Shown here piece by piece: positions 44,301 to 53,245 of a stretch of 64,000 nucleotides of DNA (position 1 is its first letter; each line of letters opens with the position of its first letter). The stretch covers positions 2,294,001-2,358,000 of the forward strand of contig NZ_CP114054.1 in assembly GCF_026967575.1 (NCBI RefSeq). Reading direction: 5' to 3'. The notes below the pieces were generated by a model. That model was not told where the DNA came from, ran no database searches, and worked only from the letters and a program-made list of their open reading frames with translations. Position numbers and translations under genes: made by a program. The stretch comes from Aurantiacibacter sp. MUD11 (GTDB lineage Bacteria; Pseudomonadota; Alphaproteobacteria; Sphingomonadales; Sphingomonadaceae).

Positions 44301-44765
44301 CAGATCACCTATACCTACATCGACGGCGGGGACTTCTCGAACCCGAACCTGGCAAACCCGGGTGAACCTTCGGTGGCCACGGGCGGATCGGAGCTGCTGG
44401 CAGGTCCGTACTCCTTCCTGCAGCCGCTGGCCGGGATTTCCGAGCACACTGTCAACGCAACCATGTTCTACGAGCGTGGGCCGCTGGCACTGCGTGCAGC
44501 CTACAACTGGCGTTCGGCATTCCTGATCACGCCACGCGACGACATCTTCCCGTTCTCGCCGATCTGGCAGGAAGACACCGGGCAGCTCGACGCGTCGATT
44601 TTCTATTCGGTCACCGACGACATCAAGGTCGGCGTGCAGGCGGTGAACCTGCTCGACGAAGTCACCGAGACCAGTCAGGTGATCGATTTCGACGGCACCC
44701 GCGTAACGCGATCTTCGTTCCGCAACGACCGTCGATTTACTTTCCTCGTCCGTTTCGACTTCTAA
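41337..44765 (+). CDS. large TonB-dependent receptor, oligosaccharide type
   Basis: An 1142-residue receptor read from GTG behind AAAGGGGAGG. The plug segment ENADTFVDVITAEDIGALPD, then RSVTEALQRVPGVNI, matches the maltodextrin-receptor-like (MalA/BtuB) group of Caulobacter and Xanthomonas sugar loci. The barrel is long, with extra cysteine-containing loops, and ends FTFLVRFDF. The GH3 glucosidase, LacI regulator and two transporters around it point to a glucan or beta-glucoside ligand. Two LacI-type operators lie upstream. Confidence 0.92.
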   Translation: MSARIVNRNTVTGGRFRALAGVSSLALCMAVSNVAFAQEAPEEEADETETNTIVVSGFRASLQSAQGIKENADTFVDVITAEDIGALPDRSVTEALQRVPGVNIGRFEKPTDPDRFSVEGTGVIIRGLPYVRSELNGREIFSATGGRVLSFEDVSPELLGRVEVFKNVTADMIEGAIAGTVNLVTRKPLDRPGLNIAGSFEMNYGDLREDWSPTYNALISNTFDTGIGTFGLQAAYSNSELRSRTDASQISDPCYRDPSDFSQGCIRSTFVSSGGFGDQLFDATNFPPSGSVIVPQYANVRTTDLNREREAISLIGQFESTDGRFLLTAEYLRSDTTFGTEEFALLGRIDDGVSSPNPAAGSTWTFDENGLLETGVLTQNVGDIFANPFGRGGIPLDALRFVREAQSVTEDFSIDIDMEFSDRFRATFEGQYITSNLTRDSVFGATSTWADIALDLRGSVPDIQFIAPPGSPDDYFTSGFYTYYWFGLDSREANDGELYSLRADFEYDISDGFFRAVRFGGRWSERDRATRNTDFSTWGNLSAPWAGRGGCTPWGEGPGCQPGAQGTVAQDWSGDGVVQCEWGECPGYTPGRFYIGGPFPGNDNFLVPGNIDGIGGGAYIDEFPAYANYRDPFAAGFQRGNSTTPIPGGGAFFYGGDDFLAEYLDGVTDQQWDEITTFGQSPERFNLGVNGRSYTDPITGVTTQCDPFCPFETTDVIEVTKAAYARLDYGHDFANGWALEGNIGLRYVETTVETGGLIGFPNPIRFDDPAGSGNGDGVVTVQEIQDSCQAPAAPGVQRGFCDPSFAPRLAEFAAAYTGEIIDDSRDITFDNWLPSFNARLDFGNGMLVRAAVSKGISRPDLILFRSGGGLGDNTGNLLQAGNLLTGPLFTLRGGNRNLRPVESWNYDLSFEWYFDTVGSLTASVFLKDIEGIVNTGLETRTYTAPSGVTVDATFQGPFNDQSGNLKGFEIAYQQVYDFLPGFLDGLGSQITYTYIDGGDFSNPNLANPGEPSVATGGSELLAGPYSFLQPLAGISEHTVNATMFYERGPLALRAAYNWRSAFLITPRDDIFPFSPIWQEDTGQLDASIFYSVTDDIKVGVQAVNLLDEVTETSQVIDFDGTRVTRSSFRNDRRFTFLVRFDF

Positions 44766-44794
44766 GGTCGGAGCTCCTCCGGACGAAGGACCAC

Positions 44795-44834
44795 ATGGGC
44801 TCCTGCGCTCCTCTCGCGCAGGGGCCCATTTTTT
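44795..44834 (+). terminator. rho-independent terminator after the large TonB receptor
   Basis: ATGGGC-CCTGCGC pairs with GCGCAGG-GCCCAT (one bulged position) and runs into six T. It separates the receptor from the LacI gene. Confidence 0.9.
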
Positions 44835-45010
44835 CCGGCGCGGCGGATGGGGTAAGCATCCGCCCGCCGAGAGTGGGAAGGGCCCGAAATGACCGACTGC
44901 GCGAGAACTTCGCGTCGCCTCGGCTTGCGCCGTTCCGCGACGAAAAACAAAGGCATCTGGCAATATTGCGCAGACGCCGCTACCGGTCTGCCGCTTAGGG
45001 GATTTGGGTA

Positions 45011-46069
45011 ATGGCACGCAGGCGCCAATCCGTAACGATCAAACATGTAGCCGCCGACGCCGGCGTGTCGCTGCAGACCGTTAGTCGTGTCATCAACAAT
45101 GAAGCCAACGTCCGCCCGGAAATGAAGGAGCGGGTGCAGGCTTCGATCGACAAGCTCGGCTACGTGCCCTCGATCGCCGCGCAGCGGATGAGCGGCTCGC
45201 GCAGCTACCTGATCCTTGCCATCAACGACCGCGAACGCACGATCGAGGACTGGCGCGCTCGCGAGGGTCGCGACTGGGTCGACCAGATGCTGCTGGGCGG
45301 CATGCTGAAATGCGCCGAATACGGCTATCGCCTGATCTTCGAACTGGTCGACACGCACGACGACAATATCCAGCGCGAGCTGAAGGGCACGATTGCGGCC
45401 TTGCAGCCGGATGGCGTGATCCTGACGCCGCCGCACTCCGACAACCCGCTGATCACCGACCTGCTGACGGCGCAGAAGATTCCCTTCGCCCGCATCGGGT
45501 CGCGTGCCAACGGCACGAACATCTCGATCACCATGGGGGACGACCAGCTGGCCGCCATGGCCACCCGGCACCTGATCGACAACGGGCACAAGCGCATCGC
45601 CTTCATCGCCGGCGACAAGGAATATGCGCTGAGCCAGTGGCGCAAGGACGGCTGGCTGGAGGCCATGCAGGAAGCCGGGCTGCCGACCGAGGGCCTGTGC
45701 GAACGTGGCGACTTCTCCTACGCCTCGGGCGAGGCGGCGGCCAGGACGCTGCTGGCGCGCGAGGGACGTCCGACCGCGATCATCGCCGCCAACGACCAGA
45801 TGGCGATGGCGACCAATGCGGTGGCCCAGGAACTGGGGCTGGACGTGCCCGGCGACCTGTCGCTGATCAGCTTCGACAACACGCCGGTGGTGCGCTTCAT
45901 CCAGCCGCCGCTGACGGCAATCGACCAGCCGGTGGCGGAGACGGTCTCCACCGCGGTCGAACTGCTGATCAAGAAGCAGCGCGGCGAGGCAATGCCGCCG
46001 ATGCCGGTGGTGGTGGAAGGCAGCCTTGTCGAACGGGACTCGGTCGCGCCACCCCGCGACGCTTCATGA
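45011..46069 (+). CDS. LacI-family transcriptional regulator
   Basis: A 352-residue repressor. The N-terminal helix-turn-helix and hinge has TIKHVAADAGVSLQTVSRVI and MKERVQASIDKLGYVPS, with the LacI hinge residues AAQRMSG. The C-terminal sugar-binding domain is of periplasmic-binding-protein type (GLDVPGDLSLISFDNTP). It should bind the AACGTT/AACGCT palindromes at 41204-41239 and 47316-47329, and release them with a sugar. The ATG overlap with the downstream MFS gene is ATGA. Confidence 0.93.
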   Translation: MARRRQSVTIKHVAADAGVSLQTVSRVINNEANVRPEMKERVQASIDKLGYVPSIAAQRMSGSRSYLILAINDRERTIEDWRAREGRDWVDQMLLGGMLKCAEYGYRLIFELVDTHDDNIQRELKGTIAALQPDGVILTPPHSDNPLITDLLTAQKIPFARIGSRANGTNISITMGDDQLAAMATRHLIDNGHKRIAFIAGDKEYALSQWRKDGWLEAMQEAGLPTEGLCERGDFSYASGEAAARTLLAREGRPTAIIAANDQMAMATNAVAQELGLDVPGDLSLISFDNTPVVRFIQPPLTAIDQPVAETVSTAVELLIKKQRGEAMPPMPVVVEGSLVERDSVAPPRDAS

Positions 46070-47274
46070 GCGAACAACCCGTGACCACGGGTGCCGCGGC
46101 AAGCGATCAGTCGCTCCGGTTCATGCTGCTCTATGCGCTGGCGGTGGCCGGCGGGGCGATGGCCTATGTGCCGTTCCTCACCATCCTGCTGCCGGTGCGC
46201 GTGGAAGGTCTTGCCGATGGCGAGGCGGTGCGCTGGCTGGCGGCGACGGCGTTCTCCGGCGCGGTTGCGGCAAGCCTTTCCAACATCCTGTTCGGCTGGC
46301 TGTCCGACCGCACGGGTACGCGCCGCCCGTGGATCGCGGTCGGACTGGTGCTGAGCTCGGCCTTGCTCGTGGCGATGTGGCAAGTTTCCGAACTGGTGCC
46401 GCTAATCGGACTGCTGGTGCTGTGGCAGATCTCGCTCAACATGATGCTGGCGCCGCTTGCCGCGATGGCGGGCGACCACGTGCCGGATCACCAGAAGGGC
46501 CTGCTCGGCGGCCTGCTGGCCTTCGCTCCGGCGCTGGGCGCGCTGTCCGGCACGCTGGTCACCATCCCCGGCCTGGCGGAGCCCGACGAGCGGCTGGTGA
46601 TGGTGGCGGGACTGGTGGCGCTCTGCGTCCTGCCGGTGCTGTTGTTCGGCAGGGCGCGCCCGTTTCCCGAACTGATGGAGCCGCGCGAGGCCATTGATGC
46701 CGCAGTGGACCCGCGCCCGCGCAAGCTGGTGACGCGGATGTGGCTGGCCCGCCTGCTGGTGCAGATCGCCGAGGCCGCGCTGTTTGCCTATCTCTACCTC
46801 TGGTTCCGCACCATTGCCGAGGATTTCAGCGACAACGATACCGCCCAGGTGTTCGGCGTGGTGCTGCTGGTGTCGGTTCCGGCGACCTTGCTGGTGGGGC
46901 GCTGGGCGGACCGCAACGACCGCCCGATCCTGCCGCTGACAGCCTGCGCGGCGCTGACCGCCATGGCCCTGCTGGTGATGGCCGGGGCCGGCAGCCTGCC
47001 GATGGCGCTGGTCGGATATGCCTTGTTCGGGCTCGTCTCGGCGATATTCCTGGCCCTGCATTCGGCGCAGACCCTGCGAGTCCTTCCGCGCCCCCAGCAC
47101 CGCGGGCGGGACCTGGGATTGTTCAATCTCACGAATACGCTTCCGTCGCTGGTCATGCCGGGACTGACGCTGGCCATGGTGCCCGTCTTCGGATTTTCCG
47201 GACTTTTCATACTTTTGGCGGTCCTAGTGACGCTCGCGGCGCTACTTCTGGCCAGCGTTCAGCGAGCAAACTAG
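46066..47274 (+). CDS. MFS transporter, sugar-type
   Basis: A 402-residue protein with about 12 membrane segments and a WLSDRTGTRRPW loop, the GPH/LacY-like SDRTxxRRPW form. It overlaps the LacI regulator stop (ATGA). Together with the FucP-type carrier downstream it probably imports mono- or disaccharides made by the GH3 enzyme. The specific sugar cannot be told. Confidence 0.85.
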   Translation: MSEQPVTTGAAASDQSLRFMLLYALAVAGGAMAYVPFLTILLPVRVEGLADGEAVRWLAATAFSGAVAASLSNILFGWLSDRTGTRRPWIAVGLVLSSALLVAMWQVSELVPLIGLLVLWQISLNMMLAPLAAMAGDHVPDHQKGLLGGLLAFAPALGALSGTLVTIPGLAEPDERLVMVAGLVALCVLPVLLFGRARPFPELMEPREAIDAAVDPRPRKLVTRMWLARLLVQIAEAALFAYLYLWFRTIAEDFSDNDTAQVFGVVLLVSVPATLLVGRWADRNDRPILPLTACAALTAMALLVMAGAGSLPMALVGYALFGLVSAIFLALHSAQTLRVLPRPQHRGRDLGLFNLTNTLPSLVMPGLTLAMVPVFGFSGLFILLAVLVTLAALLLASVQRAN

Positions 47275-47315
47275 GCGCTTGATTTCCACGCCGCTCTCTG
47301 CGATTGCTGGGAAAT

Positions 47316-47329
47316 TGAGAACGTTCCCA
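47316..47329. promoter_or_regulatory. LacI-family operator before the GH3 gene
   Basis: TGAGAACGTTCCCA is a palindrome with one mismatched pair; with flanking T and A it extends to 16 bases (47315-47330). It matches the AACGTT core of operator 1 and sits just before the GH3 ATG at 47347. Confidence 0.7.
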
Positions 47330-47346
47330 ATTTGACGAGGAAGCGG

Positions 47347-49806
47347 ATGCGGGTGGGGAAATTTGTACGTGCGACTTTGGCTGCGACAGTCCTGGGGCTG
47401 AGCGTATCGGCATGCGATACGTGGCCATTCGGAGCCGATGTGACGATCGCCGAGTCCACGGTCCCATACACCGATGAGGATGCCTTTATCGCCGACCTCG
47501 TTTCGCGCATGTCGCTGGAACGCAAGATCGGCCAGCTGATCCAGCCGCAGATCAATTCCTTCACGCCAGAGGACATGGAGCGTTACCGCTTCGGCAGCTA
47601 TCTCAATGGCGGCAATGGCGGGCCCTATGGCGACGAATTCGCCCCGGCTTCCGAATGGCTGCGTTATGCCGACGAGATGTACGAGGCTTCGATCGAGCCG
47701 CTGCCCGATGGCGAGCCGGTGATCCCGACCATGTGGGGCACCGATGCCGTGCACGGCCATACCAATGTGGTCGGCGCCACCATTTTCCCGCACAATATCG
47801 CGCTGGGTGCGGCGGGCGACGCCGACCTGGTGCGCCGCATCGGGCATGCCACCGCGATCGAGATCGAGGTGACCGGCATCGACTGGAACTTCTCGCCCAC
47901 GGTCGCCGTGGCGCAGGACGACCGCTGGGGCCGTACCTACGAAAGCTATTCCGAGAACCCCGACCTAGTGGCCGAACTGGGTGCCGCGCTGGTGGAGGGC
48001 CTGCAGGGCGACCCCGACAGCGACGGCTACCTCGGCGATGGCCGGGTGATCGCGACCGCCAAGCACTTCTTCGGCGATGGCGGTACCGAGAACGGCGTCG
48101 ACCAGGGCGAAGTGAATGGCGAGATCGAAGACCTGCTGGCGCTGCACGGCCGTCCCTATCCCGCTGCCATCGACGCCGGGGTCGAGGCGATCATGGCCAG
48201 CTTCAACTCGATCAACGGTCGCAAGATGCACGGCAACGGCGACCTGCTGACCGACGTGCTGCGCGGCGAAATGGGCTTCGACGGCCTGGTGGTGGGTGAC
48301 TGGAATGGTCACAGCCAGGTGGCCGGATGCACCGTCACCGACTGCCCGCAGTCGCTGCTTGCCGGTCTCGACATCTACATGGTGCCCGACGACTGGAAGG
48401 AGCTGATGGAGACCCTGATCGCGCAGGTCGAGGATGGCACCATCCCGATGGCGCGCGTCGACGAAGCGGTTACCCGCGTGCTGCGCGTGAAGTATCGCGC
48501 CGGCCTGCTGGCCCCCGAACCCGTGCTGCCGTCCGAGCGCGGGGTCGCCGGACAGTACGAGCTGCTGGCCTCGCCCGAGCACCGCGCACTGGCTCGCGAA
48601 GCCGTGGCGCGTTCGCAGGTCGTGCTGAAGAATGACGGCGTGTTGCCGCTGCGCAGCGGTGCCAATGTGTTGGTCGCAGGTAGCGCCGCCGACGATATCG
48701 GCCGCGCTTCGGGCGGCTGGACGCTCGAATGGCAGGGCGGGCTGGAAAGCCAGATGGGCGAGAGCGCGGGAATGGTCGGCGAGCTGTTCCCCAATGCCTC
48801 TTCGATCTGGGATGGCTTGCGCGAAAACATTGCCGCGAACGGTGGCACCGCCACGCTGTCTCCCGACGGCAGCTTCGACGAGCGCCCCGATGTTGCCGTC
48901 GTGGTGTTCGGCGAGAAGCCCTATGCCGAATTCGCCGGGGACCAGGGCGATCTGGTGTTCCGCGACGAGGAAGGCCTCGAACTGCTGCGCGGCTTCCGCG
49001 AGCAGGGCATCCCGACGGTCGCCGTGTTCCTTTCGGGTCGTCCGATGTGGATGAACCGCGAACTCAACGCCTCCAACGCGTTCGTCGCAGCCTGGCTGCC
49101 CGGCAGCGAGGGCGCGGGCGTTGCCGACGTGCTGACCGGCGCGCGGCCGGCCATTGGACGCCTGTCGTTCTCCTGGCCTGCTGCCTGTGGCGGCACGCCG
49201 GTGAATGGTCCGCAAGGCGCGCTGTTCCCCTTCGGCTTCGGGCGCACGCTCGAAGACACCTCGGCCCTGCGACAGCTGTCGGAGACCTGCGCCGCGCTCG
49301 ATCGCGTCGACGGTTCCGACCTGTTCAGCTCGGGCCGGCTCGCCAGCGGCGTGGTCGCCTATGCCGCCGGGGGTAACCTGACGACCGCGATGGACATGCT
49401 GGCGCAGATGCGCGGCAGCTCCACGGCGGCCGGTGTCTCGGTCCGCGGCATCGACCGCAATGCGCAGGAAGACGCCCGCGAGATCACCATGCAGGCCGGT
49501 TCGCGCTTCGGCATCGAACAGTCCGAGGGCGGCGAGGGCGCCTTCCGCATCACCTACCAGGTGGATAGCCGCCCGACTGCGCCGGTGCGCCTGACGGTCG
49601 GCACGGGTGGAGATGCGACCACGCTGGATGTCACGCGCCGCTTCGAACATGCTGCCGGCAAGGGCTGGCGCGAAATGGTCATCACCGAGGAATGCGCGCC
49701 GGGTCTCGGCGACAGGATCGAATTCGCCACCCAGGGCAACCTGCTGTGGGGCATTGCCAGCGTCACGCGTGAAGAGGTGCCGGAAGGCACGGAATGCACG
49801 TTCTGA
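47347..49806 (+). CDS. GH3 beta-glucosidase lipoprotein (exo-1,3/1,4-beta-glucanase-like)
   Basis: An 819-residue glycoside hydrolase with a lipoprotein leader (lipobox LSVSAC). The N-terminal TIM-barrel domain has KHFFGDGGTENGVDQG and nucleophile Asp318 in VVGDWNG, followed by the C-terminal GH3 domain (SQVVLKNDGVLPLRSG) and a further beta-rich domain. It resembles ExoP-type periplasmic exoglucanases. It would cleave glucose from beta-glucans imported by the large TonB receptor. ATG 47347 follows GAGGAAG; a TTG at 47332 is less likely. Confidence 0.93.
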   Translation: MRVGKFVRATLAATVLGLSVSACDTWPFGADVTIAESTVPYTDEDAFIADLVSRMSLERKIGQLIQPQINSFTPEDMERYRFGSYLNGGNGGPYGDEFAPASEWLRYADEMYEASIEPLPDGEPVIPTMWGTDAVHGHTNVVGATIFPHNIALGAAGDADLVRRIGHATAIEIEVTGIDWNFSPTVAVAQDDRWGRTYESYSENPDLVAELGAALVEGLQGDPDSDGYLGDGRVIATAKHFFGDGGTENGVDQGEVNGEIEDLLALHGRPYPAAIDAGVEAIMASFNSINGRKMHGNGDLLTDVLRGEMGFDGLVVGDWNGHSQVAGCTVTDCPQSLLAGLDIYMVPDDWKELMETLIAQVEDGTIPMARVDEAVTRVLRVKYRAGLLAPEPVLPSERGVAGQYELLASPEHRALAREAVARSQVVLKNDGVLPLRSGANVLVAGSAADDIGRASGGWTLEWQGGLESQMGESAGMVGELFPNASSIWDGLRENIAANGGTATLSPDGSFDERPDVAVVVFGEKPYAEFAGDQGDLVFRDEEGLELLRGFREQGIPTVAVFLSGRPMWMNRELNASNAFVAAWLPGSEGAGVADVLTGARPAIGRLSFSWPAACGGTPVNGPQGALFPFGFGRTLEDTSALRQLSETCAALDRVDGSDLFSSGRLASGVVAYAAGGNLTTAMDMLAQMRGSSTAAGVSVRGIDRNAQEDAREITMQAGSRFGIEQSEGGEGAFRITYQVDSRPTAPVRLTVGTGGDATTLDVTRRFEHAAGKGWREMVITEECAPGLGDRIEFATQGNLLWGIASVTREEVPEGTECTF

Positions 49807-49858
49807 ATTGACTAGTCTCCGGCACCCGCACCACAAGCGGGACCGGTTTTAGGGGAGA

Positions 49859-51298
49859 ATGCAAATGGCGCTAGCGCCCGACGTTTCCAGCAGTACCGAT
49901 CCGGTTCCGCTGACCGATGATGACGATCCGCCGGTCGATGCGCCTGGCCTGCAATACTTCGTGATGGGGCTGTTCTTCATCTTCGGCGGGATCACCTCGC
50001 TGAACGATGTGCTCATCCCCAAGCTGCGCGAGCTGTTCACGCTTTCCTATACCGAAGCGATGCTCATCCAGTTCTGCTTCTTCGCGGCTTACCTGCTGAT
50101 CGGCATTCCCGGCGCGAAGCTGGTGAAGAAGATCGGCTACATGCGCGGCGCGGTCGCGGGCCTTTGCACGATGATTGCCGGCTGTCTGCTGTTCATTCCG
50201 GCCAGCCAGACGGCGACTTACGCGATCTTCCTCGGTGCCCTGTTCATCCTGGCGAGCGGCGTGGTGATCGTGCAGGTCGTGGCCAATCCGCTGATCAGCC
50301 TGCTTGGCCCGCCATCGACGACGCACAGCCGCCTGACCTTCGCGCAGGCCTTCAATTCGCTGGGCACCACGGTCTTTCCGATTGTGGGTGCGGCGGTCAT
50401 CCTCGGCAGCCTTGCCGACGTTTCGGCAGACCAGCTGGAGGGCGCTGCCCTGCAGGCCTATCGCGCTGCGGAGAGCGAGGCTATCTGGCAGGGCTACCTT
50501 GGCGTTGCCGCGCTGATTGCGCTCGTCGCGGGCGCCGTCTGGTTGTTCCGCAACCGCCTGCCGCACGATCCCAAGATCATGGGCGACGGCGAATTCGTCT
50601 CCAACCGCCGCTACCTCATCGGCCTGGCCCTGGCTGCCAGCGGCGCCTTCGTCGCGCTGCAGGTCAACGGCGTTCTCGGCGTCCTGCTGATCCTCGCGGC
50701 ACCCGTGCTCTGGCTGTATGACAACGACCTGCTGCGCCGCAGCCGGTTCAGCTATGGCGCCCTGTGCATCTTCCTGTACGTCGGTGCGGAAGTCTCGATC
50801 GGCTCGATCATCATCAACTACCTGTCCACCGAACGCGTGCTGGGGGAACCCGAAAGCGTGATCGGCTGGATGATCGGCCTGTACTGGGGCGGCGCGATGG
50901 TTGGCCGGTTCATCGGTTCGGCTGCGCTGCGCATGTTCAGCCCGGGCAAGATCCTGGCCTTCAATGCGACTGGTGCGATCACGCTGATTATCGTCTCGAC
51001 CCTGACGAGCGGCGAGATTTCGGCCTACACGCTGCTGGCCGTGGGCCTGATGAACTCGATCATGTTCCCGACCATCTTCTCGCTGGCTTGCGAAAAGCTG
51101 GGGCCGCGCGCGGCTGACGGTTCGGGTATCATCAACGTGGCCATCTTTGGGGGCGCGGTCGTGCCGCTGCTGTACGGCGTGGTGGCCGATGCCACGGGCG
51201 GCAACCTGGCGCTCGCCATGGTCATCCCGATCGTGTGCTATGCCATCATCGCAGGCTTCGGCATTTTCGCCCGCAAGCCGGCTGAGACCCACGCCTGA
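49859..51298 (+). CDS. FucP/GluP-type sugar:H+ MFS transporter
   Basis: A 479-residue MFS carrier of the fucose/glucose-galactose permease group. GLFFIFGGITSLNDVLIPKL in segment 1 and ANPLISLLGPP are typical of this group, with about 12 segments. AGGGGAG precedes the ATG, 52 bases after GH3. It most likely imports glucose or a related hexose released by GH3, completing the locus. Confidence 0.93.
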   Translation: MQMALAPDVSSSTDPVPLTDDDDPPVDAPGLQYFVMGLFFIFGGITSLNDVLIPKLRELFTLSYTEAMLIQFCFFAAYLLIGIPGAKLVKKIGYMRGAVAGLCTMIAGCLLFIPASQTATYAIFLGALFILASGVVIVQVVANPLISLLGPPSTTHSRLTFAQAFNSLGTTVFPIVGAAVILGSLADVSADQLEGAALQAYRAAESEAIWQGYLGVAALIALVAGAVWLFRNRLPHDPKIMGDGEFVSNRRYLIGLALAASGAFVALQVNGVLGVLLILAAPVLWLYDNDLLRRSRFSYGALCIFLYVGAEVSIGSIIINYLSTERVLGEPESVIGWMIGLYWGGAMVGRFIGSAALRMFSPGKILAFNATGAITLIIVSTLTSGEISAYTLLAVGLMNSIMFPTIFSLACEKLGPRAADGSGIINVAIFGGAVVPLLYGVVADATGGNLALAMVIPIVCYAIIAGFGIFARKPAETHA

Positions 51299-51487
51299 GG
51301 GTAATCGCGCGCGGCAGGTCCTCAGCCTGCCGCCGCTGTCCTACAAGCGCGGCGCCATGCTCCGACCAAGGGCATGGCGCCGTTGCCTTTCCTGCCTTGC
51401 GGACCGTTATCGACAAGCGGGATTGCGGCCCGGGATTTTGCCCCCGGGACAGTGTTCCATGTGTTCCAGGTTAGCGCTGCCAGGCGT

Positions 51488-53116
51488 CTAGTCGGCCCGC
51501 GCCATGCGCGGCTGGCTGGCACTGCCGGCGTTCCACAGCACCTGCTGGAACGGCATCCCGTCCCCGCCGCGATCGACGATGATATGCTGGAAGCCCGGCA
51601 CCTGATGGTCGCGGAAATCCTCGGCATCGGTGCCCAAGGGTTCGGCCAGCACCATGGTGTAGAACTCGCGGCGCATGTACTCGGACAGTTCGCCCGCTTC
51701 CATCGCGCCGTCGCCGTTCATGTCCGCCGCGCCTTCCAGCGCCTGGCGGAAGATGTGGCTGATATAACCGCCCGACTTCTCGCCCGAGGCGACGAGGCTC
51801 AGCGTGTCGGCATCGGAACTGAAAATGCCCATGCGCTCGTCGCGCTGGTCGATGACCTGGTCGAACCCGCCGGCAAAGCAGGCGTCGATCACCAGCAAGG
51901 TGCGGGCATCGACGCCCTGCATCATCTCGGCCAGTTCGTAATCGTAGAGCGCGGCGTCGAACAGCTCGATCGTCTCGGCACTGCCGTCGCGCTCGGTGGT
52001 CATGTTCTCCACCTTCTCGCCGTGGCCGGAGAAGAAGATCAGCAGGGTATCGTCCGGTCCCATCGCCTGCGTCAGCTCGCGCAAGGCGCGGCGGAAGTTG
52101 GCGCGGGTGGCCTGGGCATCGGTCAGCGTCACGCTTTCAGGCGCCAGCACGCCTGCCTGCCGCAAGGCATGGGTGACACGCTCGGCATCCTCGTCGGTAC
52201 GGTTGAGCGGGTTGATCCGCTCGTAGTTGGCGACGCCCACGCTCAGCGCATAGACCTGGGCGCTGCCGCTGGCGGGGCGTACCGTGCGAGTGGCCGGGTC
52301 GGCCTCTGCCATCCGCACCGTGTAGTCGCCGCTTTCGCCCGGCGAGAAGCTGCTGGCCGCCAGCGTATAGGTGCCGTTGAGCGGCAAGGTGATCGACAGG
52401 CGGCTGTTGGTATCCTCGATCCCGCCGCGATCGTCGTTCTCCTCCATCCGCCCGTCGGGCAGGTAGAGTGTCAGGTAGGGGTCGATCTGCTCGGACTCGA
52501 TATCGATGGTGAGGCGCTGCCCCTGCCGCCCGGCGAAGCGATAGTAGTCGACATTCTCGCCGGTCAGCGTGGTGGCATCGCTCTGCACCAGCCTGCCGCG
52601 CGTAGCCTGTCCCAGAGCGATCGTGCCGGCCTCGACGCCGGCAGGGACGGGATTGGCCGGATCGAGTGTGGCAAGGCGATAGGCGCCGCTGCCGGAACCC
52701 TGGTAGCTGTCGACGGTGATGCGGTAGGTGCCGCTGGCGGGCAGCCGCGTATCGATCAGGCTGTTGAGCGTCAGGCCGCTCGGTTCGTCGTCGTTCTCGA
52801 CACTGAAGCCGCCGGGGCCGTCGATGCGCAGGACGGTATCGAAATCGTCGGAACTGAGCACCATGCGCAGGCGCTGTCCGGCCTCGGCTTCCAGCGTGTA
52901 GGTATGGGTGCCGCCCTGCAGCGTGCTGGTGGCGGTCTCGCCCAGCGTGATGCGCCCGCCGCTGACACGGGCGGGCTTGCGATACTGCTTGTCGACGGGC
53001 TTGGCAGCGGCTTCGCTCGCCGTGTCGACCGGCGCTTCTGTGGGAAAGGCGAAGCCTGTCGCCGCCGCGGCAAGGGCAATGCCGCCCACGCCCCCAAGCA
53101 AGATCCGCTTCATCAT
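51488..53116 (-). CDS. periplasmic caspase-like (C14) protease with two PPC domains and an EF-hand-like loop
   Basis: A 542-residue exported protein. A signal segment is followed by two PPC-type beta domains (about 55-155 and 170-275) and a caspase-like p20 domain with catalytic His365 (FSGHGEK) and Cys413 (IDACFAGGF). Residues 465-476 (DMNGDGAMEAGE) form an EF-hand-like calcium loop inside the protease domain. The PPC domains imply periplasmic or surface placement. The first ATG (53116) is used, 7 bases after AGGGGG. It is probably a calcium-triggered protease; target unknown. Confidence 0.9.
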   Translation of the reverse strand: MMKRILLGGVGGIALAAAATGFAFPTEAPVDTASEAAAKPVDKQYRKPARVSGGRITLGETATSTLQGGTHTYTLEAEAGQRLRMVLSSDDFDTVLRIDGPGGFSVENDDEPSGLTLNSLIDTRLPASGTYRITVDSYQGSGSGAYRLATLDPANPVPAGVEAGTIALGQATRGRLVQSDATTLTGENVDYYRFAGRQGQRLTIDIESEQIDPYLTLYLPDGRMEENDDRGGIEDTNSRLSITLPLNGTYTLAASSFSPGESGDYTVRMAEADPATRTVRPASGSAQVYALSVGVANYERINPLNRTDEDAERVTHALRQAGVLAPESVTLTDAQATRANFRRALRELTQAMGPDDTLLIFFSGHGEKVENMTTERDGSAETIELFDAALYDYELAEMMQGVDARTLLVIDACFAGGFDQVIDQRDERMGIFSSDADTLSLVASGEKSGGYISHIFRQALEGAADMNGDGAMEAGELSEYMRREFYTMVLAEPLGTDAEDFRDHQVPGFQHIIVDRGGDGMPFQQVLWNAGSASQPRMARAD

Positions 53117-53245
53117 GACAGCCCCCTGCAATTGTTCATGCCTTCAGGCACCTTGCCCCTTAAAGGATTAATGGAGCCGGAATTGCCCGGTAAGGCAAGG
53201 TCAACGGCGGGCGACACGGGACACCATGCCGCCTGCCGCCGCCTC

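Noticed and set aside
51301..51345. GGCAGG/CCTGCC hairpin after the FucP-type transporter
   Set aside because: 6-bp stem without T-tract; possible but unsupported as a terminator.
53150..53201. 8-base inverted repeat ACCTTGCC/GGCAAGGT between gcvPB and the caspase-like gene
   Set aside because: Loop is about 36 bases and no T-tract follows, so I did not call it a terminator, though it lies where the gcv operon should end.
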